Below are positions 26,623 through 34,619 of a stretch of 64,000 nt of DNA, in pieces. The notes under the pieces were generated by a model. It was given only the letters and a program-made list of their open reading frames with translations, was not told the origin of the DNA and searched no databases. Origin of the DNA: Acidovorax delafieldii. GTDB lineage: Bacteria; Pseudomonadota; Gammaproteobacteria; Burkholderiales; Burkholderiaceae_C. How positions within the stretch are numbered: the stretch's first letter is position 1; each line of letters starts with the position of its first letter. The position numbers and the translations under genes are program-made. The stretch covers positions 320,694 to 384,693 of the forward strand of contig NZ_VJWE01000015.1 of the NCBI RefSeq assembly GCF_007993815.1, given 5' to 3'.

Positions 26623-28713
26623 TTACCGCACCCGCATGCCTGGCGTGGCGCCCGGCCAGGGGTTGAGCACGTAGATGCCAGGGTTGGCCTTTTCGTCACC
26701 ATGGCTGGCGGCCAGCACCATGCCTTCGCTCACGCCAAACTTCATCTTGCGCGGGGCTAGGTTGGCCACCATCACGGTGTGCTTGCCCACCAGGTCTTCG
26801 GGCTTGTAAGCGCTGGCAATGCCGCTGAACACGTTGCGCGTGCGGCCTTCGCCCACGTCCAGCGTCAGGCGCAGCAGCTTGGTGGAGCCTTCGACCGGCT
26901 CACAGTTCACGATCAGCGCAATGCGCAGGTCGATCTTGGTGAAGTCGTCGATGGTGATCGTGGGGGCGAGTTCTTCACCACCAGGGGATGCTACGGTTTC
27001 TGTAGCTGCTGGCGCTTTTTCTGCCTGCGCCGGTGGCTCAAACAATGCTTCGAGTTGTTCGGGGGTGACGCGCTGCATCAGGTGCTGGTAGGGCTGGATG
27101 GCCTGCACGTCGCCCGCCACGTTCCACTGCTGCATGTTCACACCCACAAAGCCTTGCACCGCCTTGGCCAGGCCCGGCAGCACGGGGGCCAGGTAGCGGG
27201 TGAGTGCGGCAAAGGCGTTGACCAGCACCGAGCACACCTGGTGCAGGGCCTCGTTGTTGGCAGCGTCCTTGGCCAGATCCCAGGGCTTGTTCTGGTCCAC
27301 ATAGGCGTTGACCTTGTCGGCCAGCAGCATGATCTCGCGCGTGGCCTTGCTGTATTCCCGCGTTTCGTACATCTGCGCGATGGCGTCGCTGGCACCGCGC
27401 ACCTCGGCCAGCAGGGCCGCGCCCGTGGTGCCAAATTGGTCGGTCAGCTTGCCGTCAAAGCGCTTGGTCAAGAAGCCCGCCGCCCGGCTGGCAATGTTCA
27501 CATATTTGCCGATCAAATCGCTGTTCACACGCAGCATGAAGTCTTCGGCATTGAAGTCGATGTCTTCGTTGCGTGCGCTCAGTTTGGCCGCCAGGTAGTA
27601 GCGCAGCCATTCCGCATTCATGTTCAGGCTCAGGTACTTGAGCGGGTCCAGGCCCGTGCCCCGGCTCTTGCTCATCTTCTCGCCGTTGTTCACGGTCAAA
27701 AAGCCGTGCACAAACACGTTGTTGGGCGTCTTGCGGCCGCTGAAGTGCAGCATGGCGGGCCAGAACAGGGTGTGGAAGGTGACGATGTCCTTGCCAATGA
27801 AGTGGTACTGCTCCATCGCCGGGTCGGCCATGTAGGCGTCGTAGCTTTCGCCGCGCTTTTCCAGCAGATTCTTCAGCGACGCGAGGTAGCCCACGGGCGC
27901 GTCCAGCCACACGTAGAAGTATTTGCCCGGCGCATCGGGGATCTCGATGCCGAAGTAGGGCGCGTCGCGGCTGATGTCCCAGTCGCCCAGGCCTTCGCTG
28001 GTGGTGCCGTCGGGGTTGGTGCGGACGGTGAACCACTCCTTGATCTTGTTGGCCACCTCGGGCTGCAGCTTGCCGTCCTGCGTCCAGTTCTCCAGAAACT
28101 CCACGCAGCGTGGGTCCGACAGCTTGAAGAAGAAGTGCTCTGAATTCTTCAGCTCGGGCTTGGCACCCGACAGGGCCGAGAAGGGGTTGATGAGGTCGGT
28201 GGGCGCGTACACCGTGCCGCACACCTCGCAGTTGTCGCCGTACTGGTCCTTGGCGTGGCACTTGGGGCATTCGCCCTTGATGTAGCGGTCGGGCAGGAAC
28301 ATGTTCTTCTCGGGGTCGAAGAACTGCTCGATGGTGCGCACCTCGATCAGACCACCGTCGGCGCGGTCGCGCAGGTCGCGGTAGATCTGGCGGGCCAGCT
28401 CGTGGTTTTCGGGCGCGTCGGTGCTGTGCCAGTTGTCAAAGCTGATGTGAAAGCCGTCCAGGTACTGCTTGCGGCCGGCAGCAATGTCGGCCACGAACTG
28501 CTGGGGCGTCTTGCCGGCCTTTTCGGCGGCGATCATGATGGGCGCGCCGTGGGTGTCGTCGGCCCCCACAAAGTTCACCGCGTGGCCCTGCATGCGCTGG
28601 TACCGCACCCAGATGTCGGCCTGGATGTATTCCATGATGTGGCCGATGTGGAAGTTGCCGTTGGCGTACGGCAGGGCGGTGGTAACGAAGAGTTTGCGGG
28701 CGGAGGTCGTCAT
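26623..28713 (-). CDS. metG: Methionyl-tRNA synthetase MetG
   Basis: 696 residues, the dimeric long form. It charges tRNA-Met and initiator tRNA. The class I HIGH motif is NGNFHIGH (~16-23) and the KMSKS loop [16 protein letters not shown] zinc-binding knuckle is seen as [18 protein letters not shown]. An Ala/Glu linker leads to the C-terminal EMAPII-like tRNA-binding domain from ~residue 590 ([28 protein letters not shown]...MVLAAS). Convergent with the lipoprotein gene and divergent from the SMP-30-like gene. Normal length and no oddities. Confidence 0.98.
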   Translation of the reverse strand: MTTSARKLFVTTALPYANGNFHIGHIMEYIQADIWVRYQRMQGHAVNFVGADDTHGAPIMIAAEKAGKTPQQFVADIAAGRKQYLDGFHISFDNWHSTDAPENHELARQIYRDLRDRADGGLIEVRTIEQFFDPEKNMFLPDRYIKGECPKCHAKDQYGDNCEVCGTVYAPTDLINPFSALSGAKPELKNSEHFFFKLSDPRCVEFLENWTQDGKLQPEVANKIKEWFTVRTNPDGTTSEGLGDWDISRDAPYFGIEIPDAPGKYFYVWLDAPVGYLASLKNLLEKRGESYDAYMADPAMEQYHFIGKDIVTFHTLFWPAMLHFSGRKTPNNVFVHGFLTVNNGEKMSKSRGTGLDPLKYLSLNMNAEWLRYYLAAKLSARNEDIDFNAEDFMLRVNSDLIGKYVNIASRAAGFLTKRFDGKLTDQFGTTGAALLAEVRGASDAIAQMYETREYSKATREIMLLADKVNAYVDQNKPWDLAKDAANNEALHQVCSVLVNAFAALTRYLAPVLPGLAKAVQGFVGVNMQQWNVAGDVQAIQPYQHLMQRVTPEQLEALFEPPAQAEKAPAATETVASPGGEELAPTITIDDFTKIDLRIALIVNCEPVEGSTKLLRLTLDVGEGRTRNVFSGIASAYKPEDLVGKHTVMVANLAPRKMKFGVSEGMVLAASHGDEKANPGIYVLNPWPGATPGMRVR

Positions 28714-28887
28714 GGAATGCGGCTTTCTCAGGCGGAACCCGTGATTTTAGGCGGTCGGCAGTGTCCTTGACCGCTGCAGGCGCTGCACCGGATAGGCCCG
28801 GTCGCGCAGGTGCCAGCCGTGGCCTGTGCGCCAGCCTCTGACGGCGCCACAATGCCCCGCAGTCAAATAATCATGAGGAGACAACAC

Positions 28888-30003
28888 ATGGCCAGAACAT
28901 GGGCAAAACGGGTGGGGTGGGGCGTGGGTGGCGCGATATTGGTGGTGGCTGCCTATCTGGCGGCGTGGCCTGTGCCCATTCAGCCGGTGGCCTGGACTGC
29001 ACCTGCCGCCCCTGGCTACCAGGGCGTGCACGCCCCCAACCAGCGCCTGGCCCAGCTGAACATCATTGATCTCAAAGGCGAGGTGGGCCCCGAGCACATC
29101 GCCTTTGGCAAGGACGGCAAGCTCTACACCACCGTGCTCAGCGGCAACATTTTGCGCATGAACCCCGACGGCTCGGGTCAGGAGGTGTTTGCCAACACCG
29201 GCGGGCGGGTGCTGGGATTCGACTTCGATGCGGCGGGCCACCTGATCGCGGCCGATGCCATCAAGGGCCTGCTGTCCATCGCTCCGGACGGCAAGCTCAC
29301 CGTGCTGGCCGACAAGGTGGGCGACGACCCCATCCGCTATGCCGACGCTGTGGTGGTGGCCCAGAACGGCAAGATGTACCTGAGCGACGCCTCCACCCGC
29401 TTTGCCCCCAAGGACTGGGGCGGTACGTTTGAGGCCAGCGTGCTCGACATCCTCGAGCAGGCCAGCACGGGCCGGGTGATCGAATACGACCCCGCCACCC
29501 GCACCGCACGCGTGGTCGCCCGGGGCATCAGCTTTGCCAACGGCGTGGCGCTGAGCCAGGACGAGAAAAGCCTGTTCGTCAACGAAACCGGCAAATACCG
29601 GGTGTGGAAGATTGCGGTGGATGCGAATGACCTCGACATTGGTCAGGCCAGCCCCCAGGCCCGCGTGCTACTCGACAACCTGCCCGGTTACCCCGACAAC
29701 CTGATGCGTGGGCAGGACGACAAGGTGTGGCTGGGCTTTGCCAAGCCGCGCGGAGCAGCCATCGACAACATGGCGGGCAAGCCCTGGCTGCGCAGCCTGA
29801 CCCTGCGCCTGCCGCGCGCGCTCTGGCCCATTCCCCAGCCCTACGGCCACGTGATCGCGTTCACCGACGATGGCAAGGTGGTGGCCGACCTGCAGGACCC
29901 GAGCGGCGCCTACCCCGAGACCACGGCCATCACCGAGACGGCCGACCGGCTGTATGTGCAAAGCCTGCACGCACACGGCCTGGGCTGGTTGCCCAAACCG
30001 TAG
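28888..30003 (+). CDS. SMP-30/strictosidine synthase-like beta-propeller protein, membrane-anchored
   Basis: 371 residues from ATG 28888, with GAGGAG seven bases upstream; an ATG at 28873 would add five residues. An N-terminal hydrophobic segment (GWGVGGAILVVAAYLAAWPVP) is an uncleaved anchor or signal. The remainder is a six-bladed propeller of the SMP-30/gluconolactonase/strictosidine synthase group: EHIAFGKDGKLYTTVLSGNILRM, RVLGFDFDAAGHLIAADAIKGLL, FANGVALSQDEKSLFVNETGKYRVW, LPGYPDNLMRGQDDKVWLG. Family members hydrolyse lactones or esters with one bound metal. The substrate is unknown. It converges with the patatin gene only 12 bp away. Confidence 0.87.
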   Translation: MARTWAKRVGWGVGGAILVVAAYLAAWPVPIQPVAWTAPAAPGYQGVHAPNQRLAQLNIIDLKGEVGPEHIAFGKDGKLYTTVLSGNILRMNPDGSGQEVFANTGGRVLGFDFDAAGHLIAADAIKGLLSIAPDGKLTVLADKVGDDPIRYADAVVVAQNGKMYLSDASTRFAPKDWGGTFEASVLDILEQASTGRVIEYDPATRTARVVARGISFANGVALSQDEKSLFVNETGKYRVWKIAVDANDLDIGQASPQARVLLDNLPGYPDNLMRGQDDKVWLGFAKPRGAAIDNMAGKPWLRSLTLRLPRALWPIPQPYGHVIAFTDDGKVVADLQDPSGAYPETTAITETADRLYVQSLHAHGLGWLPKP

Positions 30004-30015
30004 GGGGTCAGCGGC

Positions 30016-31359
30016 TCAGTCCTCCGCTCCGTGGTGCTTCGTCCGCACCTCGGCACCGGTATCCGTCCATCCAAAAAATTGGCACACCTCGGCCCGCATG
30101 GCCAGGGTGTCGGCCCGGCCCAGCGCCATCAGCTCCTGCGTGTAGCCGGACTCGAACAGCAGGTAGCTGGCCAGCGCCGCGCCGCGCACATCGGCCATGT
30201 TGGACGTGACCCCCAGGGCGCCCAGCATGGTGCGCACGGGGCCCGGCAGGTCGCCCACGTGGCGCGCAGCCACGGCGTCCAGGCGCTGCGAGGGGGCGAT
30301 CACCAGCAGCTCGATGGGGCGCAGCGCGCTGTGCAGGCGCTTTTCTTCGGGGATCAGCGACAGGGTCTGGTTGATGCGCTGCACGCGCTCCACGTCCACC
30401 GCCAGCGCATCCAGAAAGATGTTGGACAGCGCATGCCCCGCAATCTGCGCCAGCGTGGGGTAGGTGGCCGTGGGGTTGGCGGCGGCATCGCCCTTGGGCT
30501 CGTGCATGCGGCCCGCGCCGATCACCAGGATGCGCTCGGCCCCCAGATGGATGGCCGGGGCAATAGGCGCCGACTGGCGCATGGAGCCATCGCCGAAGTA
30601 TTCGGTGTGGTCATCCACCTCGATGCCCTTGGCTGGAAAGATGAAGGGAATGGCCGACGACGCGAGCAGATGCTCGTGCGTGATGCGGTCGCTGGCCGCC
30701 TTGCGCTGGGAGCGCACCCAGGGCTTGACGGGCGTGGCCGCTTCAAAAAAGGTGACGTGCTCGCCCGAGCTGTAGCTGGACGCCGTCACGGCGAGCGCGG
30801 TGAGATGCCCCTTGCGGATCAGCCGGGGCAGGCGCACCAGGGGCACCATCTTGACCAGCAGCTTCTCCAGTGGCGAGTTGTCCAGCAGCGAGCGCGGCCG
30901 CATGCGCCGCCAGCGCGCCAGCGCCCAGCCCAGCGACACCAGCGTGAGCCAGCGCGCGCCGCTGCGCATCACGCTGAGCGAGTCGGCGCCATACACTTGG
31001 CTGGCATGGAACTGCCGCCACACGCGTGCAATGCGGCGTACCGCACGGTCAAAGTGGTCGGCCCCGCAGGCCAGGGCGGCTGCGTTGATGGCCCCCGCCG
31101 AGGTGCCGGTGATGATGGGAAAGGGGTTGGGGCCGCCGCCTTCGCCACAGGCCTGGCGCAGGTCGGCAATGGCTTCCAGCACGCCCACCTGGTAGGCAGC
31201 GCGGGCACCGCCGCCAGTCAGCAGCAGGCCCGTGGCGGGTGTGGCGGGTATGTTGCCAGGGGCTGCGGTAGGGGTTGTGGGGGGCATGGACGGTGGGGCG
31301 GTGTAAGGCTCCCAGTGTGGAGGGGCGCCCGGGCGCAGCTCATGTGGGAAAACCCGCAT
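30016..31359 (-). CDS. Patatin-like phospholipase
   Basis: Up to 447 residues. The oxyanion hole is TGGGARAAYQVGVLEAI, the nucleophile lies in ITGTSAGAINAAAL (GxSxG) and the dyad aspartate in FGDGSMRQSAP. Together these make an active Ser-Asp lipid acyl hydrolase. A C-terminal helical region of ~150 residues of unknown role follows. The start is uncertain: ATG 31359 and ATG 31287 are both possible, neither has a good ribosome binding site, and the stretch between them is Pro/Thr-rich and non-conserved. No signal peptide is seen. Upstream lies a transposable element remnant that ends ~30 bp from the longer start, so the promoter may have been altered by it. Confidence 0.88.
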   Translation of the reverse strand: MRVFPHELRPGAPPHWEPYTAPPSMPPTTPTAAPGNIPATPATGLLLTGGGARAAYQVGVLEAIADLRQACGEGGGPNPFPIITGTSAGAINAAALACGADHFDRAVRRIARVWRQFHASQVYGADSLSVMRSGARWLTLVSLGWALARWRRMRPRSLLDNSPLEKLLVKMVPLVRLPRLIRKGHLTALAVTASSYSSGEHVTFFEAATPVKPWVRSQRKAASDRITHEHLLASSAIPFIFPAKGIEVDDHTEYFGDGSMRQSAPIAPAIHLGAERILVIGAGRMHEPKGDAAANPTATYPTLAQIAGHALSNIFLDALAVDVERVQRINQTLSLIPEEKRLHSALRPIELLVIAPSQRLDAVAARHVGDLPGPVRTMLGALGVTSNMADVRGAALASYLLFESGYTQELMALGRADTLAMRAEVCQFFGWTDTGAEVRTKHHGAED

Positions 31360-31386
31360 GTGCGGGCCACCCCACAGGGGGTGGTC

Positions 31387-31661
31387 TTAGAACCTGTTCA
31401 CAGTCTTTTTGGAGATTACATTGGAGTGCAATCGGGAGGAGTGGATGCTTCGGGTGCGCCGCATGGGCTCATGCCCATGCAAGCGGCCGGGGCGTTCAAT
31501 CGCCCGATTTCACTCCAACCCTTCGGGCAAGTGCCTTGCCGGGCGGTCTGCGGCGGAGCAAAGCTTGCCAATAGCACGGGCTATTGGCAGCGCCCCGCGC
31601 CTTGCATCCCATCCCGGCAAGGCACTTGTGCAACTCCAAAAAGACTGTGAACAGGTTCTTA
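31387..31661. mobile_element. 269-bp MITE-like element with 25-bp terminal inverted repeats and TTA target duplication
   Basis: The ends at 31390-31414 and 31634-31658 are perfect 25-bp inverted repeats beginning GAACCTGTTCACAGTC. They are flanked by a direct TTA (31387-31389 and 31659-31661). No transposase frame fits inside. The interior is three hairpins. The first is TTGGAGTG...CACTCCAA (31421-31436 with 31503-31518), enclosing GCATGGGC-TCAT-GCCCATGC at 31461-31480. The second pairs 31528-31543 with 31613-31628. The third is TGCCAATAGC-ACGG-GCTATTGGCA at 31566-31589. The TTA at 31659-31661 is the complement of the Mrr-like gene's stop codon. Confidence 0.8.
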
Positions 31662-32231
31662 ACGCTGCTTGAGCAGCAGTTGCGCCACCGCGTCACCTTG
31701 CAGCACCACGATGCCGTGCTCCCGGGCAAACGCCTGGGCGTTCTCGCTGACCTGGCCCAGGGCGGCCACGTAAACGCCCGCCGACGCATCGGCAGCGGTC
31801 ATGGCCGTGTGCAGCTCCCGCAGGGGCTCCACCCCGTGGGTAGCGGCCTTCCAGCGCTTGGCGCTGACCAGCGTGGTCTTGCCGCCCTGGCTCAGGCGCA
31901 TGTCGGCCCCGGTGGCGTTGCTGCCGGTCAGGCGCTCCACGCTGTAGCCCGCGCGTTCCCAGGCGGTGGCCAGGGTGTCGGCGAAGCTGCGCCAGGGCAT
32001 GCTGCCCACGGCCTCCAGCATCTCCACCACCTTGGCGGGGTTGGGCGCGCGCAGCTGCTTCCAGGCTGCGATGCAGCCCACCACAAAGATGGGGAACCCT
32101 GCCAGCGCGCCCACGACAAAGTACTCCTTGGGCAACAACGCCCCGGCCGCCAGCGTGATGAGGCCCACCACCACAAAGCTGATCCACCACGGCGAGCGCA
32201 GCAGGACGGCAAACAGGGAGTTTTCGGACAT
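31659..32231 (-). CDS. Membrane-anchored Mrr-like (restriction endonuclease-fold) protein
   Basis: 190 residues from ATG 32231. Two transmembrane helices (WWISFVVVGLITLAAGALL and YFVVGALAGFPIFVVGCIAAW) are followed by a cytoplasmic domain like Mrr/DUF2034 (PWRSFADTLATAWERAGYSVERLTGSNATGADMRL...TTLVSAKRWKAATHGVEPLREL). In Mrr nucleases the core is D-(x)n-(E/Q)xK; here the Asp (GAD) and Lys (SAKRW) are present but the usual E/Q is Ser, so catalysis is doubtful. Family proteins of this membrane type are uncharacterised. The stop codon TAA coincides with the target duplication of the adjacent mobile element. Divergent from apbC. Confidence 0.8.
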   Translation of the reverse strand: MSENSLFAVLLRSPWWISFVVVGLITLAAGALLPKEYFVVGALAGFPIFVVGCIAAWKQLRAPNPAKVVEMLEAVGSMPWRSFADTLATAWERAGYSVERLTGSNATGADMRLSQGGKTTLVSAKRWKAATHGVEPLRELHTAMTAADASAGVYVAALGQVSENAQAFAREHGIVVLQGDAVAQLLLKQR

Positions 32232-32352
32232 CTTGAATTTCACGGGAGGCCTTTTGGGGTGAGTGCGACGGTGCAATGCGGTGCGCATTGTCCTTCAGCG
32301 GCAGGGGGCGGGAGCTTGGGAATAGACTACCGGCCCCACAGGAGTTATTTGA

Positions 32353-33444
32353 ATGGCAGTCACCGAACAGGGCCTTTTGGCCGCACTTTCCAGCGTGCTG
32401 GACCCCCACACGGGCAAGGATTTTGTCAGCACCCGCGCCCTGCGCAACCTGCAGATCACCGGTGGCGACGTGGCGTTTGACGTGGAACTGGGCTACCCCG
32501 CCAAGAGCCTGGTGCCCGAGCTGCGCCGCCAGCTGGTGGCCGCCGCCAAGGGCGTGGCGGGGGTGGACAACGTGTCGGTCAACATCACCACCAAGGTCAT
32601 CGCCCATGCCGTGCAGCGCGGCGTGCAGCTCTTGCCCCAGGTCAAGAACATCATCGCCGTGGCCTCGGGCAAGGGCGGCGTGGGCAAGAGCACCACGGCC
32701 GCCAACCTGGCCCTGGCCCTCGCTGCAGAAGGCGCCAGTGTTGGCGTGCTCGACGCCGACATCTACGGCCCCAGCCAGCCCATGATGCTGGGCATCAACC
32801 GCCGCCCCGAAAGCGACGACGGCAAGACCATGGAGCCGCTCGAAAACTACGGCGTGCAGGTCATGTCCATCGGCTTCCTGGTGGACCAGGACGAAGCCAT
32901 GATCTGGCGCGGCCCCATGGCCACCCAGGCGCTGGAGCAGCTCTTGCGCCAGACCAACTGGAAAGACCTCGACTACCTCATCATCGACATGCCGCCCGGC
33001 ACTGGCGACATCCAGCTCACGCTGAGCCAGCGCGTGCCCATGACCGGCGCCGTGATCGTGACCACACCGCAGGACATCGCACTGCTGGACGCCAAGAAGG
33101 GCATCAAGATGTTCGAGAAGGTGGGTGTGCCCATCCTCGGCATCGTCGAGAACATGGCAGCCCATGTGTGCAGCAACTGCGGCCATGTGGAGCACATCTT
33201 TGGCGCCGACGGCGGCAAGAAGATGGCGGCCGAATACCACATGGACTACCTGGGCGCGCTGCCGCTGGACATGAGCATCCGCCTGCAGGCCGACAGCGGC
33301 AAGCCCACCGTGGTGGCCGACCCGGACGGGGACGTGGCCAAGATCTACAAGAAGGTGGCGCGCGATGTGGCGGTGAAGATCGCCCAGCAGGCCAAGGACT
33401 TCTCGAACAAGTTCCCCACCATCTCGATCAGCAAGAACACCTGA
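32353..33444 (+). CDS. apbC: Iron-sulfur cluster carrier protein ApbC/Mrp
   Basis: 363 residues. An N-terminal DUF59/MIP18-like domain (~1-90) precedes a P-loop NTPase of the Mrp/NBP35 family: deviant Walker A SGKGGVGKSTTAANLALALA at ~106-125, DADIYGPSQP, LIIDMPPGTGDIQLT. The C-terminal CSNCG (CxxC) segment is the cluster-binding pair of the family. It binds and delivers 4Fe-4S clusters to apo-proteins using ATP. Its position just before the formate dehydrogenase island, which encodes many 4Fe-4S proteins, may be useful but apbC is a common single gene. Confidence 0.96.
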   Translation: MAVTEQGLLAALSSVLDPHTGKDFVSTRALRNLQITGGDVAFDVELGYPAKSLVPELRRQLVAAAKGVAGVDNVSVNITTKVIAHAVQRGVQLLPQVKNIIAVASGKGGVGKSTTAANLALALAAEGASVGVLDADIYGPSQPMMLGINRRPESDDGKTMEPLENYGVQVMSIGFLVDQDEAMIWRGPMATQALEQLLRQTNWKDLDYLIIDMPPGTGDIQLTLSQRVPMTGAVIVTTPQDIALLDAKKGIKMFEKVGVPILGIVENMAAHVCSNCGHVEHIFGADGGKKMAAEYHMDYLGALPLDMSIRLQADSGKPTVVADPDGDVAKIYKKVARDVAVKIAQQAKDFSNKFPTISISKNT

Positions 33445-33469
33445 TCCTCCTGAGTCGCCCCACCGCGCC

Positions 33470-34426
33470 ATGAACCTGCTCGCGTCCCTGCGCTACCTGG
33501 TGGCGCTGCACGAGCACCGGCACTTTGGCCGGGCGGCGCAGGCCTGCCACATCACGCAGCCGGCGCTCTCCAACGCGCTGCGCGCGCTGGAAAAGGAGTT
33601 TGGCGTGGTGGTGGTGCGCCGAGGGCGCAGCTTTGAAGGCTTCACGCCTGAGGGTGAGCGTGTACTGGCATCCGCCCAGCGCATGCTGCACGAGCACCAG
33701 GTGCTGCAGCAGGACCTGAGCGGCGACGCCGCCCACCCGCGCGGCACGCTGCGCCTGGGCGCGGTGCCCACGGCCATGCCCATCCTCGCGCGGTTTGCGG
33801 TGCAGCTGCAGGCGCGGCACCCGGGCATCGTGCCGGTGGCACTGTCGATGAGCTCGCAGGCGCTGGAGGCCGGGCTGGAAAACATTTCGCTGGACCTGGC
33901 GCTGGGCTACACCGAGCGCATGCCCGCACGCGGTGGGCCACTGCGGGCCTGGCCGCAGTATGTCGAGCACTACTTTCTGCTGCGCCGCGCACCGCGCCCG
34001 CTCCAGGGCCCGGCGCGTGGGCTGCAGATCGGCCCGTCCATGGCCTGGGCCGATGCGGCGGCGCTGCCGCTGTGCCTGCTCACCCCGGAGATGCACAACC
34101 GCAGCCTGGTCGATGGCGCCTTCCGCGCGGCAGGCGCCACGGTCATGCCGGCCATGGAAACCGATTCGGTGCTGACCCTGGCGCTGAGCGTGGTGGCGGG
34201 CCAGTTGTGCAGTGTCCTGCCCGGTGCGCTGGTCGATGCCGTGCGCGGCCATGAGGGGCTGGAGGCGCTGCCTCTTACCGCTCCCGTGCTCACCACGCCC
34301 ATCGGATTCATGTCGCACCGGCAGGTGCAGCCCACCCGCGCCCTCGATGCAGCGCTGGCACTGGCGCAGGACCCCGACTGGTTGCAGCACGCCGCCGCAC
34401 ACAGTGGGCTTCTGGTCGCCGATTGA
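33470..34426 (+). CDS. LysR-type transcriptional regulator
   Basis: 318 residues. An N-terminal winged helix-turn-helix (HFGRAAQACHITQPALSNALRALEKEFG, ~23-50) is followed by a LysR effector domain in two lobes (GTLRLGAVPTAMPILARFAVQ, then GATVMPAMETDSVLTLALSVVAG). It reads in the same direction as the formate dehydrogenase genes and lies 193 bp before them, 25 bp after apbC. By position it is the likely regulator of the fds operon; the effector (formate or molybdate, for example) is not shown by the sequence. Two palindromes in the gap downstream are candidate sites. Confidence 0.92.
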   Translation: MNLLASLRYLVALHEHRHFGRAAQACHITQPALSNALRALEKEFGVVVVRRGRSFEGFTPEGERVLASAQRMLHEHQVLQQDLSGDAAHPRGTLRLGAVPTAMPILARFAVQLQARHPGIVPVALSMSSQALEAGLENISLDLALGYTERMPARGGPLRAWPQYVEHYFLLRRAPRPLQGPARGLQIGPSMAWADAAALPLCLLTPEMHNRSLVDGAFRAAGATVMPAMETDSVLTLALSVVAGQLCSVLPGALVDAVRGHEGLEALPLTAPVLTTPIGFMSHRQVQPTRALDAALALAQDPDWLQHAAAHSGLLVAD

Positions 34427-34472
34427 GCGCTGACCGCACGGGTTGCGGCGGGTGATTCATGAGCAGTTGCAA

Positions 34473-34484
34473 AAACGGCCGTTT
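34473..34484. promoter_or_regulatory. Palindrome upstream of the soluble formate dehydrogenase operon
   Basis: AAACGGCCGTTT, a perfect 12-bp palindrome in an AT-richer stretch (CAAAAACGG...CATTTGTTTTTGTG), 136 bp before the fdsGB start. The place suits a LysR or other dimeric activator site. Confidence 0.35.
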
Positions 34485-34570
34485 CATTTGTTTTTGTGAT
34501 CGACCCATGTGCATCGGCAATTTGACGCCGCAGGCGCCCGTGGCCGACACTGCGGCGGCCCGGGCACCCT

Positions 34571-34586
34571 ATGCAGGTGCCTGCAT
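34571..34586. promoter_or_regulatory. Inverted repeat just upstream of the fdsGB start
   Basis: ATGCAGG-TG-CCTGCAT, perfect 7-bp arms with a 2-bp centre, 34 bp before the start codon. It could be an operator at or just after the promoter. Confidence 0.35.
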
Positions 34587-34619
34587 ACAACCAGATCAAC
34601 GCCCCCACGCCCCCGGTCC

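Noticed and set aside
26985..27020. Possible further repeat copy in the metG linker
   Set aside because: The bases TGTAGCTGCTGGCGCT recall the repeat but the 31-bp spacing of blocks is not met, and an Ala/Glu linker is normal for MetG.
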